DNA from: Arthrobacter sp. ISL-95
GTDB lineage: Bacteria; Actinomycetota; Actinomycetes; Actinomycetales; Micrococcaceae
Assembly: GCF_018613695.1 (NCBI RefSeq)
Contig: NZ_JAGGPR010000017.1
Span: forward strand, 1 to 64,000
DNA: 64,000 nt
Direction of reading: 5' to 3'
Below, piece after piece: positions 17,566 through 26,257 of this stretch (its first letter is position 1; the number at the start of each line of letters is the position of its first letter). The notes under the pieces were generated by a model. It was not told the DNA's origin. It saw nothing but the letters and a program-made list of their open reading frames with translations, and ran no database searches. The translations under genes were made by a program, and so were the position numbers.

Positions 17566-18924
17566 CTAGCGGGCGCCGACGGTGGCGTCGTCGGGATCGA
17601 CGTCGACGGCGGCAACAGGCACCTCCGGCTGTGGCTTCGGAATCATCGCCACGGCACCCGCGGCCAAAACTGCAATGCCGGCGAAGATCGCGAAGTTGGC
17701 TTCGAAGGGCAGCTTGGAACCTGCGATCCAGCCACCGATCAACGGCCCGGAAATAGCACCCAAGCGGGCGAAGCTCAACGCCCAGCCCGTTGCCGTGCCA
17801 CGGACCTTGGCAGGATAGTAGTCGGCGATGTAACCGGTCAGGACCAGCGACGTGGAGATGGAACCTACGCCGGCGAAGGCCACGAACAGCAGGTTGACCA
17901 CCATGGTGTTGGGGAAGACCAAGAGCATAATGCCCAGGCCGCCCAGAATGTAGAACACCACCAGGATGAGCTTTTTGCCGTACTTGTCCGCAGCCCGGCC
18001 CAAAAGCAGGCCACCGATCGCGGAAGCAAGGCTGAAGACCAGAAGGAACGTCAGGGACGAGCCCAGATCGTAGCCAGCCTTCTTCATGATGCTCGGCAGC
18101 CATGTGTTTAGGCCGTACACCAGGACCAAACCGCAGAACAGGGAGATCCAGAAGAACACCGTTGAGCGCAGGTACTTACGCGAGAACATGGTTGTAATGG
18201 TTCTCCACCACGGATCTGCCTGCATACCGGCTACGGGAGCTACGGGGACAACCGGCGTGTAGTTGGCGATGTTCAACTTGGCGGCCAAAGCCTTGGCCTC
18301 GGACTTCCGGCCCTTTGACTCCAGGAATTCCAGGGATTCGGGCAGGAACTTCCAGATGATCGGAATCAGCACCACCGGTGCAGCACCTATGGCGATGACG
18401 GCGCGCCAGCCACCCATAGGCAGGACGAACAGCGCGGCCAAGGCGGCTGCAACAATGCCCAGTGAGTAGCCGGAGTACATCAGGCCATAGTTGTAGGACC
18501 GCTTGTTGGGCGCCGAGTATTCAATGGTCAGGGCCGCTGCCACCGGAATGACACCGCCCATGCCCAACCCGCCGATGAGCCTGAAGATGCCAAAGAGCTC
18601 CGGCGTCGGAGCCCATGCAGCACCGACTTGGGTGATCGTGAAGATCACCATGGAGGCCAGGAGCATCTTTTTACGGCCAACAAGGTCGCTGAGAGTGCCG
18701 ATGAACAGGGCGCCAATAAGCATGCCGATCAAAGCATATGAACCGAGACCGCCGAGTGCCAGCGGGCTGAGGTTCCATTCCTTGTACTCGGCAAGTGCGG
18801 GAAGGATGGCTCCGAGGACGCCAACGTCGTAGCCTTCGGCGAGGATCGCGAGCCAACAGCAGAACAGCACCAGGCCGGTGGTCTTCTTGGGCACGTTCCA
18901 GTCGTTGATGGGTGCGGTGGCCAT
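17566..18924 (-). CDS. MFS transporter of the aromatic acid:H+ symporter (AAHS) type
   Basis: 452 residues, twelve predicted membrane helices. AAHS marks: LAEGYDVGVLGAILPAL in helix 1, and GTLSDLVGRKKML in the loop 2-3 (the DxxGR(K) signature). Also RLIGGLGMGGVIPVAAAL in helix 4 and GRAADKYGKKLIL in loop 8-9. This family imports benzoate, 4-hydroxybenzoate, gentisate and like acids. It lies two bases after the hydroxylase and seven before the thioesterase, so it should import the pathway substrate. Confidence 0.92.
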   Translation of the reverse strand: MATAPINDWNVPKKTTGLVLFCCWLAILAEGYDVGVLGAILPALAEYKEWNLSPLALGGLGSYALIGMLIGALFIGTLSDLVGRKKMLLASMVIFTITQVGAAWAPTPELFGIFRLIGGLGMGGVIPVAAALTIEYSAPNKRSYNYGLMYSGYSLGIVAAALAALFVLPMGGWRAVIAIGAAPVVLIPIIWKFLPESLEFLESKGRKSEAKALAAKLNIANYTPVVPVAPVAGMQADPWWRTITTMFSRKYLRSTVFFWISLFCGLVLVYGLNTWLPSIMKKAGYDLGSSLTFLLVFSLASAIGGLLLGRAADKYGKKLILVVFYILGGLGIMLLVFPNTMVVNLLFVAFAGVGSISTSLVLTGYIADYYPAKVRGTATGWALSFARLGAISGPLIGGWIAGSKLPFEANFAIFAGIAVLAAGAVAMIPKPQPEVPVAAVDVDPDDATVGAR

Positions 18925-18926
18925 GG

Positions 18927-21317
18927 CTATTTCACCAAAACCGATGCCGCAGCGGACTCAGGGGTCCAGCGCAGGTGGGTGTTGGCCTCTTGGATATCCG
19001 CTTCCTTGAGCAGCGAGAGCCGGGGACGGACGGCGTCAGTGCGCGAGCTCGGCGGCTTGCGGCGGCCCGCGCGGAACTGCGGGATCCACTGGGCGCCGGG
19101 GCCCTGGTATTCCTGTTCGGCTGCAGCATGCAGGGTCCACTGGGGATCGTAAAGGTGCGTACGGCCCAAGGCGATTAGGTCCGCGCGGCCCGCGAGGAGG
19201 ATGGAGTTCACGTCGTCGTAGGTGGAGATAGCGCCGACGGCGATCACAGCCACGCCTGCCGGTGCGGCAACTTCCTGACGGATGCGGTCGGCGAACGGCG
19301 TTTGGTAGCTGCGGCCGAACGCGGGCTTTTCTTCCTTGGCCACCTGTCCGGTGGAAACATCCAAACCGGCCGCGCCGTGTGCCACGAAGGCGCGTGCGAT
19401 TTCCACGGAATCGTCGGAGGTGTTGCCGCCCTCGATCCAGTCGGTGGCGGAGATGCGGACCGTCACCGGCTTGCTGGCAGGCCAAGCCGCGCGAACGGCG
19501 TCGAACACTTCAAGCGGGAACCGCAGCCGGTTCTCCAAGCTGCCACCGTACTCGTCGGTGCGCTTGTTGGAGACCGGCGAAAGGAAGGATGAGAGCAGGT
19601 AGCCGTGGGCGGCGTGAATCTCAAGGAGGTCGAAGCCCGCCTCATCGGCACGGACTGTGGAAGCGACGAACTCGGCCTTGATGGCGTCCATGCCGGCACG
19701 ATCCAGCTCCACAGGGGTCTGGTTTTCAGGGCTGTACGGCAGGGCAGAGGGCCCGACGGCGGTCCAGTTGCCGGACTCGAGCGGCTGGTCGATGCCTTCC
19801 CACATGAGTTTGGTGGAGCCCTTGCGGCCGGAGTGGCCCAGCTGGGCGCCGATCTTGGCGGTGGAACGGCCGTGAACGAAGTCCACGATTTCCTTCCAGC
19901 TGTCGCGCTGATCATCCGTGTAGAGGCCGCTGCAGCCGGGGGTGATACGGCCGGCTGCGGAGACGCAGACCATTTCAGTCATGACCAGGCCGGCACCGCC
20001 GAGAGCCTTGGAGCCGAGGTGGACCTTGTGGAAATCACCCGGGACGCCGTCAGTAGCTGAGTACATGTCCATCGGGGAGACCACAATGCGGTTCTTCAGC
20101 TCCAGCCCGCCGATACGGAAAGGCTGGAACATGGCCGGAGCCACCTCCGCGAGGCCCTGGGATTCAGCAAAGCCGCGGTCCACGGCATCAGCGAACCTGG
20201 GATCGCGCAGACGCAGATTTTCCTGAGTGATGCGGCGGCTGCGGGTGAGCAGGTTGAACGCAAACTGCGTGGGGTCCTGGTCCTTGTACTGGCCGATCCG
20301 CTCGAACCATTCAAGGGACGCCTGTGCTGCGCGCTGGGTGGACGCGACCACGGGCCGGCGCTCTGCCTCGTACGCAGCCAGTGCAGACTCCACGTCCGGG
20401 TGCTCGTGCAGGCATGCGGCCAGTGCCAGCGAGTCCTCCATGGCCAGCTTGGTGCCCGAACCAATGGAGAAGTGGGCCGTGTGGGCGGCGTCGCCCAGCA
20501 GCACTACGTTGTTGTGGCGCCAGTTCTCGTTGCGGACCGTGGTGAAGTTGATCCACTTGGAGTTGTTGGTGAGGACCTCGTAGCCGTTCAGTTCCTCGGC
20601 GAAGATCTCGCGGATTTTGGCGATTGCCTTCTCGTCCGAGACGCCGGGAGGGAAGACCTCGTTGGCGGTTTCGTCGAAGCCGGCCGCGTGCCACACGTCC
20701 TGGTGCATTTCCACGATGAACGTGGAGCCCTCATCCGAGTACGGGTACCCGTGGATCTGCATGACGCCCCACTCGGTTTCCTTTACGAAGAACTTGAAGG
20801 CCTCAAACACCTGATCCGTACCAAGCCACATGAACTTGTTGGTTCGCGGGTCCAGGTTCGGCTTGAAGGACTCAGCGTACTTTGCGCGGATCTGCGAGTT
20901 AATGCCGTCCGCAGCAAGAACAAGATCGTAGTTGGCTTCAAGTTCCTCAACGGCCGGGGCCAAGGTGCTGAAGCGCACGTCGACGTTCAGTTCGATGCAA
21001 CGGCGCTGGAGCAGTTCCAGCAGTTCCTTGCGGCTCATGGCAGCGAAGCCCTGGCCGCCCACCGTGATCATCTGGTCGCGGAAGTGGATGTCGATATCGG
21101 ACCATCGTGCGAAGCGGCGGCTCATGTATTCAGCCACCACGGGGTCGGCATTGCCGATGCCGCCCAGGGTCTCATCGGAGAATACGACCCCGAAGCCAAA
21201 GGTGTCGCTGGCAGCGTTGCGTTCCCACAGGGTGATGTCGTGCGACGGGTCCAGCTGCTTCATCAGTGCTGCGAAGTACAGGCCGCCGGGGCCGCCTCCA
21301 ACGATTGCGATTTTCAT
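18927..21317 (-). CDS. Bifunctional aryl-CoA monooxygenase/reductase (salicylyl-CoA 5-hydroxylase or 2-aminobenzoyl-CoA monooxygenase type)
   Basis: 796 residues, two enzymes in one chain. Residues 1-390 form a flavoprotein hydroxylase: KIAIVGGGPGGLYFA at the start and VVLLGDAAHTAHFSIGSG for the flavin ribityl site. Residues about 405-770 form an Old Yellow Enzyme-type FMN reductase: NRIVVSPMDMYSA and IHAAHGYLLSSFLSPVSNKR. This fusion is the architecture of 2-aminobenzoyl-CoA monooxygenase/reductase; single-domain relatives are salicylyl-CoA 5-hydroxylases. Which substrate applies is open. Fourteen bases follow the ligase stop, and two precede the transporter. Confidence 0.9.
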   Translation of the reverse strand: MKIAIVGGGPGGLYFAALMKQLDPSHDITLWERNAASDTFGFGVVFSDETLGGIGNADPVVAEYMSRRFARWSDIDIHFRDQMITVGGQGFAAMSRKELLELLQRRCIELNVDVRFSTLAPAVEELEANYDLVLAADGINSQIRAKYAESFKPNLDPRTNKFMWLGTDQVFEAFKFFVKETEWGVMQIHGYPYSDEGSTFIVEMHQDVWHAAGFDETANEVFPPGVSDEKAIAKIREIFAEELNGYEVLTNNSKWINFTTVRNENWRHNNVVLLGDAAHTAHFSIGSGTKLAMEDSLALAACLHEHPDVESALAAYEAERRPVVASTQRAAQASLEWFERIGQYKDQDPTQFAFNLLTRSRRITQENLRLRDPRFADAVDRGFAESQGLAEVAPAMFQPFRIGGLELKNRIVVSPMDMYSATDGVPGDFHKVHLGSKALGGAGLVMTEMVCVSAAGRITPGCSGLYTDDQRDSWKEIVDFVHGRSTAKIGAQLGHSGRKGSTKLMWEGIDQPLESGNWTAVGPSALPYSPENQTPVELDRAGMDAIKAEFVASTVRADEAGFDLLEIHAAHGYLLSSFLSPVSNKRTDEYGGSLENRLRFPLEVFDAVRAAWPASKPVTVRISATDWIEGGNTSDDSVEIARAFVAHGAAGLDVSTGQVAKEEKPAFGRSYQTPFADRIRQEVAAPAGVAVIAVGAISTYDDVNSILLAGRADLIALGRTHLYDPQWTLHAAAEQEYQGPGAQWIPQFRAGRRKPPSSRTDAVRPRLSLLKEADIQEANTHLRWTPESAAASVLVK

Positions 21318-21331
21318 GGGTGTGCTCCTTC

Positions 21332-23014
21332 TCAGGCCTGGCTCTGGCCGGCGGGGGTAAGTTGTTCGGTCTTGCTCGCGTTCGCCTTCAGAAGGCCGTC
21401 GCGGAGCTTGAAATGCTGGAGTTTGCCGCTGGGATTGCGTGGAAGTTCAGTAACGAAGCGGACGTCCCGGGGGTACTTGTACGGGGCGATGGTCTGCTTC
21501 ACGAAGTCCTGGATCTCTTTGCGCTTGGTGGCATCGCCGGTGACGCCTTCGCGCAGGACGATGAACGCGCAGACGATGCTGCCACGCTCTTCATCCGGCA
21601 CCCCGATGACCGCGTTTTCCACGACGTCCGGGTGCTGGTCAATGGCCGTTTCAACCTCGGGCGCACCGATGTTGTAGCCGGAAGAGACGATCATGTTGTC
21701 CGAGCGGGCCTGGTAAGTGAAGTACCCGTCGGCGTCCATGGAGAACGTATCGCCGGTGACGTTCCAGCCGCGGACCACGTAGTTTGCCTGCCTGGCATCA
21801 TCCAGGTAGCGGCATCCGGTGGGGCCGATCACGGCCAGGCGGCCGATGCTGTTCGGACCGAGTTCGTTGCCGTCATCGTCCAGGATGGTGGCTCGGAAAC
21901 CCGGCACCGCGCGGCCGGTGGTCCCGGGGCGGATATCTTCCCCAGCCGCGGAAATGAAGACGTGCAGCATCTCCGTGGCACCGATCCCGTTGACCAGCCG
22001 CAAACCTGTAGCTTCATGCACGGCTTCCCAGGTTTCCTTGGAAAGGTGCTCTCCCGCGGAGACTGCCATACGCAGGCCCCGGAGGAGGTCTCCGCGCTTC
22101 TCTTTCAGGATCGCCCGGTAGGCCGTGGGTGCAGTGAAGAGGATGCTGGCCCCGGCAGCTGCTGCGGCTTCAGCCAGTTCCACGGGTCCGGCCTTCTCCG
22201 TCAGGAGGGAGGACGCGCCGAAGCGGAGCGGGAAGACCACCAAACCGCCAAGTCCGAACGTGAAGGCCAACGGCGGCGAACCTGCGAACACGTCATCGGC
22301 GGTGGGCTCCAGGATGTACCGGGCAAAGGTGTCCGCATTGGCCAGGACGTCCCGGTGGAAATGCATGGTCACCTTCGGCACACCGGTGGTGCCCGACGTC
22401 GGGCCCAACAAGGCAACGTCGTCCGCGGCTGTGTCCACAGCCGTGAACTTGCCGCTCTTGTGCTCGCAGCGGGAGGCGAGGTCGCCGTCGTCGTCGGGTC
22501 CGTTGCCGGCCCCGTACGTCAGGACCTTCACCTCATCACCTGCGGCAATGGCGAGCTCGTCCACGAAACGGTGATCAGAGATGGCCACCACCGGCTTGGT
22601 GAGGCCGATCAGGGTGGCAACCTCCGTGGAGCGCAGCATGGGCATTGTGGTGACCACTACGGCGCCGGCTTTCAGCACGCCGAGCCAGGCAGCCACGATC
22701 CACGGGTTGTTGGGGCCGCGCAGCAACACGCGGTTGCCCGGCACAACACCGAGGTCTTCGGTGAGGACCTGGGCCACCTGGTTGGAGCGCTGCTGGAGCT
22801 GACCATAGGTCCAGACAGAGCCGTCGGGTGTCCACAGGGCAGGGCGGTCTGCGCCGAACTGCTCGACAGCGTCGTCGATCAGCACGGCAGCAGCGTTGAG
22901 CCGCTCCGGGTATTGAAGTTCGGGGAGGGTGAATTCAAGCGCAGGCCAGGTTTCGGCGGGCGGCAAGTGGTCGCGGGTGAACGTGTCCACGTGGGCCGAT
23001 GGCATCATGCTCAT
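21332..23014 (-). CDS. Aryl-CoA ligase, benzoate/2-aminobenzoate-CoA ligase family
   Basis: 560 residues. ANL-superfamily adenylation enzyme that activates an aromatic acid with ATP and CoA. The P-loop-like AMP motif is LLGPTSGTTGVPK; NGIGATEMLHVF matches A5; the hinge region GYFTYQARSDNMIVSSGYNI and the catalytic-lysine region LPRNPSGKLQHFKLR are intact. The ATG at 23014 has AAAGGA six bases upstream; a second ATG follows two codons later. The long upstream extension overlaps the thioesterase and is not used. It supplies the CoA ester to the hydroxylase encoded just downstream. Confidence 0.93.
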   Translation of the reverse strand: MSMMPSAHVDTFTRDHLPPAETWPALEFTLPELQYPERLNAAAVLIDDAVEQFGADRPALWTPDGSVWTYGQLQQRSNQVAQVLTEDLGVVPGNRVLLRGPNNPWIVAAWLGVLKAGAVVVTTMPMLRSTEVATLIGLTKPVVAISDHRFVDELAIAAGDEVKVLTYGAGNGPDDDGDLASRCEHKSGKFTAVDTAADDVALLGPTSGTTGVPKVTMHFHRDVLANADTFARYILEPTADDVFAGSPPLAFTFGLGGLVVFPLRFGASSLLTEKAGPVELAEAAAAAGASILFTAPTAYRAILKEKRGDLLRGLRMAVSAGEHLSKETWEAVHEATGLRLVNGIGATEMLHVFISAAGEDIRPGTTGRAVPGFRATILDDDGNELGPNSIGRLAVIGPTGCRYLDDARQANYVVRGWNVTGDTFSMDADGYFTYQARSDNMIVSSGYNIGAPEVETAIDQHPDVVENAVIGVPDEERGSIVCAFIVLREGVTGDATKRKEIQDFVKQTIAPYKYPRDVRFVTELPRNPSGKLQHFKLRDGLLKANASKTEQLTPAGQSQA

Positions 23015-23076
23015 GGCCGTTCCTTTCAGTGGTGCGTCGTTGAAGCGGATGAATAGTGGGGTCCAAAAAAAGCTGT

Positions 23077-23949
23077 TCAGGCGCCCGCGCGGATCATGCC
23101 CTCTTGGGCCACCGTGGCGAGCAGCCTTCCTTGGCGATCGAAGAAGCGGCCCATGGCGAGACCCCTGTTGCTTTGACCGGAAATGGCGTCCTGGGCGTAC
23201 AGCACCCAGTCGTCGGCGCGGCCATCGCGGTGGAACCACATGGAGTGGTCCAGGCTGGCAGTGGCAAGTCCCGGGCTGGACCAGTTGAGGCCGTTTACCC
23301 GGAGCAGCGGCTCCAGAATCGTGTAATCACAGACGTAAGCCAACGCTGTGCGGTGGAGGTCGGCGTCGTCAGGCAGGGCGTCGAAGGCCTTGACCCATAT
23401 CGCCTGTTGCGGGACCGAGCCACCTTCAAGTTCGATATATACCGGTCCTGGAATATGCCGCATATCGAAGCTGCGTCCCGTGGACCAGTAGTCCGCGGCG
23501 GGACCCTCGGTTCCTTCCAGCGCTTCGGCCGCGGTCCGCAGCGATTCAGGCTCGACGGCGGCAGGAGCCTCCGGCTGGAAGTCCGGGCCGTTTTCGGGAA
23601 CCTGGAACGAACCCATGGCCGCGTAGACGGGCTTGCCGTTCTGGAAGCCGCGGACAGTGCGGGTGGAGTACCCGCGGCCGTCCCGCAAGCGCTCCACTTC
23701 GTAGCGGACACTGGAACCGATATCCACCGGACGCATGAAGTAGCTGTGCATCGAGTGCAGAGTCCTGTCAGCATCAACGGACCGCATCATTGCGGCCGCA
23801 GCCTGTGCCACCATGTCTCCACCATAGGCTTTTGGCCACGGCACGGACTGGGTGGTTGCTTCATAGGCTTCGTCGAACACCTCGGCCGTTATGGGCGTGA
23901 GTTCAACTGCCTTGAGGAACGTCTCGGACGTCAGGGTTCCAGTGATCAT
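23077..23949 (-). CDS. Acyl-CoA thioesterase II (TesB family)
   Basis: 290 residues, a double hot-dog thioesterase. The N-terminal half has QSVPWPKAYGGDMVAQAAAAMM and HSMHSYFMRPVDIGSSVRYEVERLRDGRGYSTRTV, both classic TesB stretches. The C-terminal half has SLDHSMWFHRDGRADDWVLY and RGLAMGRFFDRQGRLLATVAQEG. It lies three bases after the cupin stop and has no strong ribosome site of its own, so it is probably coupled. It is the second thioesterase in this operon, of a different fold arrangement from the 4HBT enzyme. It may free gentisate or another ring-hydroxylated acid from CoA. Confidence 0.92.
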   Translation of the reverse strand: MITGTLTSETFLKAVELTPITAEVFDEAYEATTQSVPWPKAYGGDMVAQAAAAMMRSVDADRTLHSMHSYFMRPVDIGSSVRYEVERLRDGRGYSTRTVRGFQNGKPVYAAMGSFQVPENGPDFQPEAPAAVEPESLRTAAEALEGTEGPAADYWSTGRSFDMRHIPGPVYIELEGGSVPQQAIWVKAFDALPDDADLHRTALAYVCDYTILEPLLRVNGLNWSSPGLATASLDHSMWFHRDGRADDWVLYAQDAISGQSNRGLAMGRFFDRQGRLLATVAQEGMIRAGA

Positions 23950-23952
23950 GGC

Positions 23953-24435
23953 TTAGGCCCGGCGGTAGTCGGCGAGGGTTTCGTCGGCTACGTCCTCGAG
24001 GTTGACCACCAGGTTCTCCGGGGTGCGCGCGGTGAGCCAGACGAGTTCTTCGGTGATGGACATGTTGGCTTCAACGTGTGGCATGAACGGCGGCACGAAA
24101 ACCCAGTCACCGGCTTTCATATCAATGAACTCCGAGTAGTTTTCGCCGAAGTAGATCCGACCGTGCCCGCGAAGTACGTAACCGCCGGTCTCAGCCTCGC
24201 CGTGGTGGTGCGGGAGCGAGCGGTAGCCCGGGGTGTTGGACACCTGGCCGAACCAGATCTTTGTTGCCGGCGTGTGCTGGATGCTCACGCCGGAGACGCG
24301 GATGCAATCGCCGGACTGCGCGGTGTTGCTGTCCTCCGCGCCGGCGCGGGTGACGACCGGAACTACCTTGCCGTCTGCCTGGGCGTAGATGGAGTTATCG
24401 CCTTCGAGGCGGTATTCGGTGGTGGTCTGGCTCAT
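23953..24435 (-). CDS. Single-domain cupin protein, possible ring-cleavage dioxygenase
   Basis: 160 residues. Cupin motif 1 is GYRSLPHHHGEAETGGYVLRGHG, with the His/His/Glu metal ligands; motif 2 is GDWVFVPPFMPHVEAN, with the third His. The metal site is therefore complete. The operon otherwise looks like an aryl-CoA to gentisate-type route ending in an FAH-fold hydrolase, and lacks any other ring-cleaving enzyme. This cupin could do that step. Known gentisate dioxygenases are bicupins of about 340 residues, so a one-domain enzyme would be unusual. A sensing or isomerase role is also possible. Confidence 0.75.
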   Translation of the reverse strand: MSQTTTEYRLEGDNSIYAQADGKVVPVVTRAGAEDSNTAQSGDCIRVSGVSIQHTPATKIWFGQVSNTPGYRSLPHHHGEAETGGYVLRGHGRIYFGENYSEFIDMKAGDWVFVPPFMPHVEANMSITEELVWLTARTPENLVVNLEDVADETLADYRRA

Positions 24436-24460
24436 GGGTCTCTCCTTTGTGTGGCGCTTT

Positions 24461-25315
24461 TCAGGCGTTGGCCGGGACGGGCACGTGGATCCGGAACTGG
24501 TTTTCCAGCCGGCCGATCCCGTCGATTTCGGTGGTAAGGACGTCGCCGTCCTTGAGGAAGCGTGGCGGGGTCATTCCCATGCCCACTCCCCCGGGCGTTC
24601 CGGTGAGGACAAGGTCACCGGGGCGCAGCACGGTGAATTTCGAGATGTAGGACAGCAGCTGGGCCGGGCCGAACACCAAAGTGCTGGTGTTTCCCTCCTG
24701 CACCAGCTCGCCGTTGACGTAACCGCGGACCCCGAAGCTCTGACCGGCCTCGTCCGCCGTCAGCATGACCGGCCCCACCGGGGTGGTGGCGTCCCAAGCC
24801 TTGCCCTGGAACCATTGCAGCGTCCGGTTCTGCCAGTCGCGCATGGAAACGTCGTTGGCGACCGTGTATCCGGCAATTGCCTCACGGGCTTGGTCTTCGT
24901 CCGCGCGGAACAGTTCAGCACCGACGACGACGGCGAGCTCGGCTTCCCAGTCGACGCGGCCGCTGCCGTGGACTTCTACGGCGTCATCCGCACCGACCAA
25001 GGTGTCCGCGTACTTGGCGAACAGTGTTGGGTATTCGGGAAGGTCGCGGCCCATTTCCTGAATGTGGTCCCCGTAGTTCAGGCCGCAGCAGATGACTTTG
25101 CCGGCGTGGGGAAGGAGCGGAGCGAGGTCAGCATCAGCTGCCGCGATGATCTGCTGGTCGGCTGCCCCCGCCGCCTTCTCGACGACCAACCGCCAGTCCG
25201 GCTGGGCCAGGAGAGCCCCGACGTCCAGTGCAGGCAACGTGAGGTAAGACTCGGCGCCCGTGGCGAGTGCCGCCGTCGTACTTCCGCCGGCCGTGCGCAA
25301 AGTGGCTAGTTTCAT
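24461..25315 (-). CDS. Fumarylacetoacetate hydrolase-family protein
   Basis: 284 residues. The C-terminal FAH fold starts near residue 72 (KVICCGLNYGDHIQEMG). The metal-binding acids are in VDWEAELAVVVG, and the end has GDLVLTGTPGGVGMG. Members hydrolyse C-C bonds in fumarylpyruvate or related ring-cleavage products. It is the first gene of the operon, 136 bases from the divergent RidA gene, with an inverted repeat in its promoter region. In a salicylate/gentisate reading it would split maleyl- or fumarylpyruvate; the exact substrate is not shown by sequence. Confidence 0.9.
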   Translation of the reverse strand: MKLATLRTAGGSTTAALATGAESYLTLPALDVGALLAQPDWRLVVEKAAGAADQQIIAAADADLAPLLPHAGKVICCGLNYGDHIQEMGRDLPEYPTLFAKYADTLVGADDAVEVHGSGRVDWEAELAVVVGAELFRADEDQAREAIAGYTVANDVSMRDWQNRTLQWFQGKAWDATTPVGPVMLTADEAGQSFGVRGYVNGELVQEGNTSTLVFGPAQLLSYISKFTVLRPGDLVLTGTPGGVGMGMTPPRFLKDGDVLTTEIDGIGRLENQFRIHVPVPANA

Positions 25316-25340
25316 TGCGGGTTCCCTTCGAGATTTTGTG

Positions 25341-25369
25341 ATGTGTCGACTTTTTTACGATCGTCACAT
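25341..25369. promoter_or_regulatory. Operator candidate between FAH-family gene and ridA
   Basis: ATGTGTCGA (25341-25349) and TCGTCACAT (25361-25369) are inverted with one mismatch across 11 bases. It sits 26-54 bases upstream of the aryl-CoA operon's first gene and about 85 before the divergent RidA gene, well placed to control both. The cognate regulator is not known; PaaX (15394) and the IclR protein at 26258 are the nearest candidates. Confidence 0.5.
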
Positions 25370-25451
25370 ATGCTCAACGTAGCACGGCGGAAATGATCTG
25401 CACAGAGGCTTTCCAAAAGTTTTTGCAGTTGCCACAACGAGGAGGAACAGC

Positions 25452-25850
25452 ATGAGCCACACAACGATCAACCCGGAATCGCTGCCCAAACCATCGGGTT
25501 TCGCGCACGGCACTCTCGCCGGGAACACGGTTTTCCTGGGTGGACAGACTGCCTTGGACAAGAACATGAACATCGTTCCCGGCGGCATCGTAGAGCAGTT
25601 CACACAGGCGTTCTCCAACGTCATCACTACCCTGCGCGAGGCCGGCGGGCAGCCCGAAGACCTGGTCAACGTGACCATCTACCTCACCGATGTGGACGAC
25701 TACATGGCCAACGGCCGCGAAATCGGACGCATCTGGCGCGAAATGGCGGGCTCCCAATACCCTGCCATGGCCGGCATCGGCGTCACGCGCCTCTGGCAGA
25801 AAGAGGCCCTGATCGAAATCCAGGGCATCGCGGTGATTCCGGAACGCTAA
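25452..25850 (+). CDS. RidA-family enamine/imine deaminase
   Basis: 132 residues of the YjgF/YER057c/UK114 (RidA) fold: SGFAHGTLAGNTVFLGGQTALD, then a central helix (EQFTQAFSNVITTLREAGGQPEDLV). The end is LIEIQGIAVIPE; the usual substrate-binding Arg in a V-R motif near the C-terminus is replaced (GVTRLWQKEALIEIQ keeps an Arg earlier). GAGGAGG lies six bases before the ATG. Divergent from the aryl-CoA operon. RidA proteins hydrolyse reactive enamines; 2-aminobenzoyl-CoA monooxygenase/reductase makes just such an enamine product, so a pathway role is plausible. Confidence 0.88.
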   Translation: MSHTTINPESLPKPSGFAHGTLAGNTVFLGGQTALDKNMNIVPGGIVEQFTQAFSNVITTLREAGGQPEDLVNVTIYLTDVDDYMANGREIGRIWREMAGSQYPAMAGIGVTRLWQKEALIEIQGIAVIPER

Positions 25851-25867
25851 ACCTCTGGAGTTTTCAG

Positions 25868-26236
25868 GTGCCCGTGGTGAACCATGTCCCTATGGGAACC
25901 GTCACCGAATATCTTCAGGGCGTCAGCGAAGCCAACCGCTCCATTCTGGAGCGGATTGTGGGGATCGCCCGCGAGTTGGCCCCGGACGCCGAAGAAGGCA
26001 TCAGCTACGGAATGCCCGCGCTGCTGGTTGATGGCAAGGGCTTCCTGAGCGTGCTCGAAACGAAGAAACACCTGGCCCTGTACCCGTTCAGCGGGCAGAT
26101 CCTGCCGGAGATGTCGGAGGAGCTTGGGGGTTACTCATGGTCGCCGGGGACGCTGCGGTTTTCTGCGGACAACCCCGTGCCGGACTCGATGGTGCGCCGG
26201 ATCCTGGAGACGCGGTTGGCAGCAATCCGGAAGTAG
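25868..26236 (+). CDS. DUF1801/YdhG-like protein
   Basis: 122 residues. The stretch EEGISYGMPALLVDGKGFLSVLETKKHLALYPFSG is the DUF1801 core found in B. subtilis YdhG and frataxin-like proteins. The function of the family is poorly known; some are proposed iron chaperones. Start is GTG at 25868, with GGAG seven bases before it. It follows ridA by 17 bases in the same direction, so it may share its transcript. Confidence 0.8.
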   Translation: MPVVNHVPMGTVTEYLQGVSEANRSILERIVGIARELAPDAEEGISYGMPALLVDGKGFLSVLETKKHLALYPFSGQILPEMSEELGGYSWSPGTLRFSADNPVPDSMVRRILETRLAAIRK

Positions 26237-26257
26237 CGTCGGATTTGAGGGCTGTAC

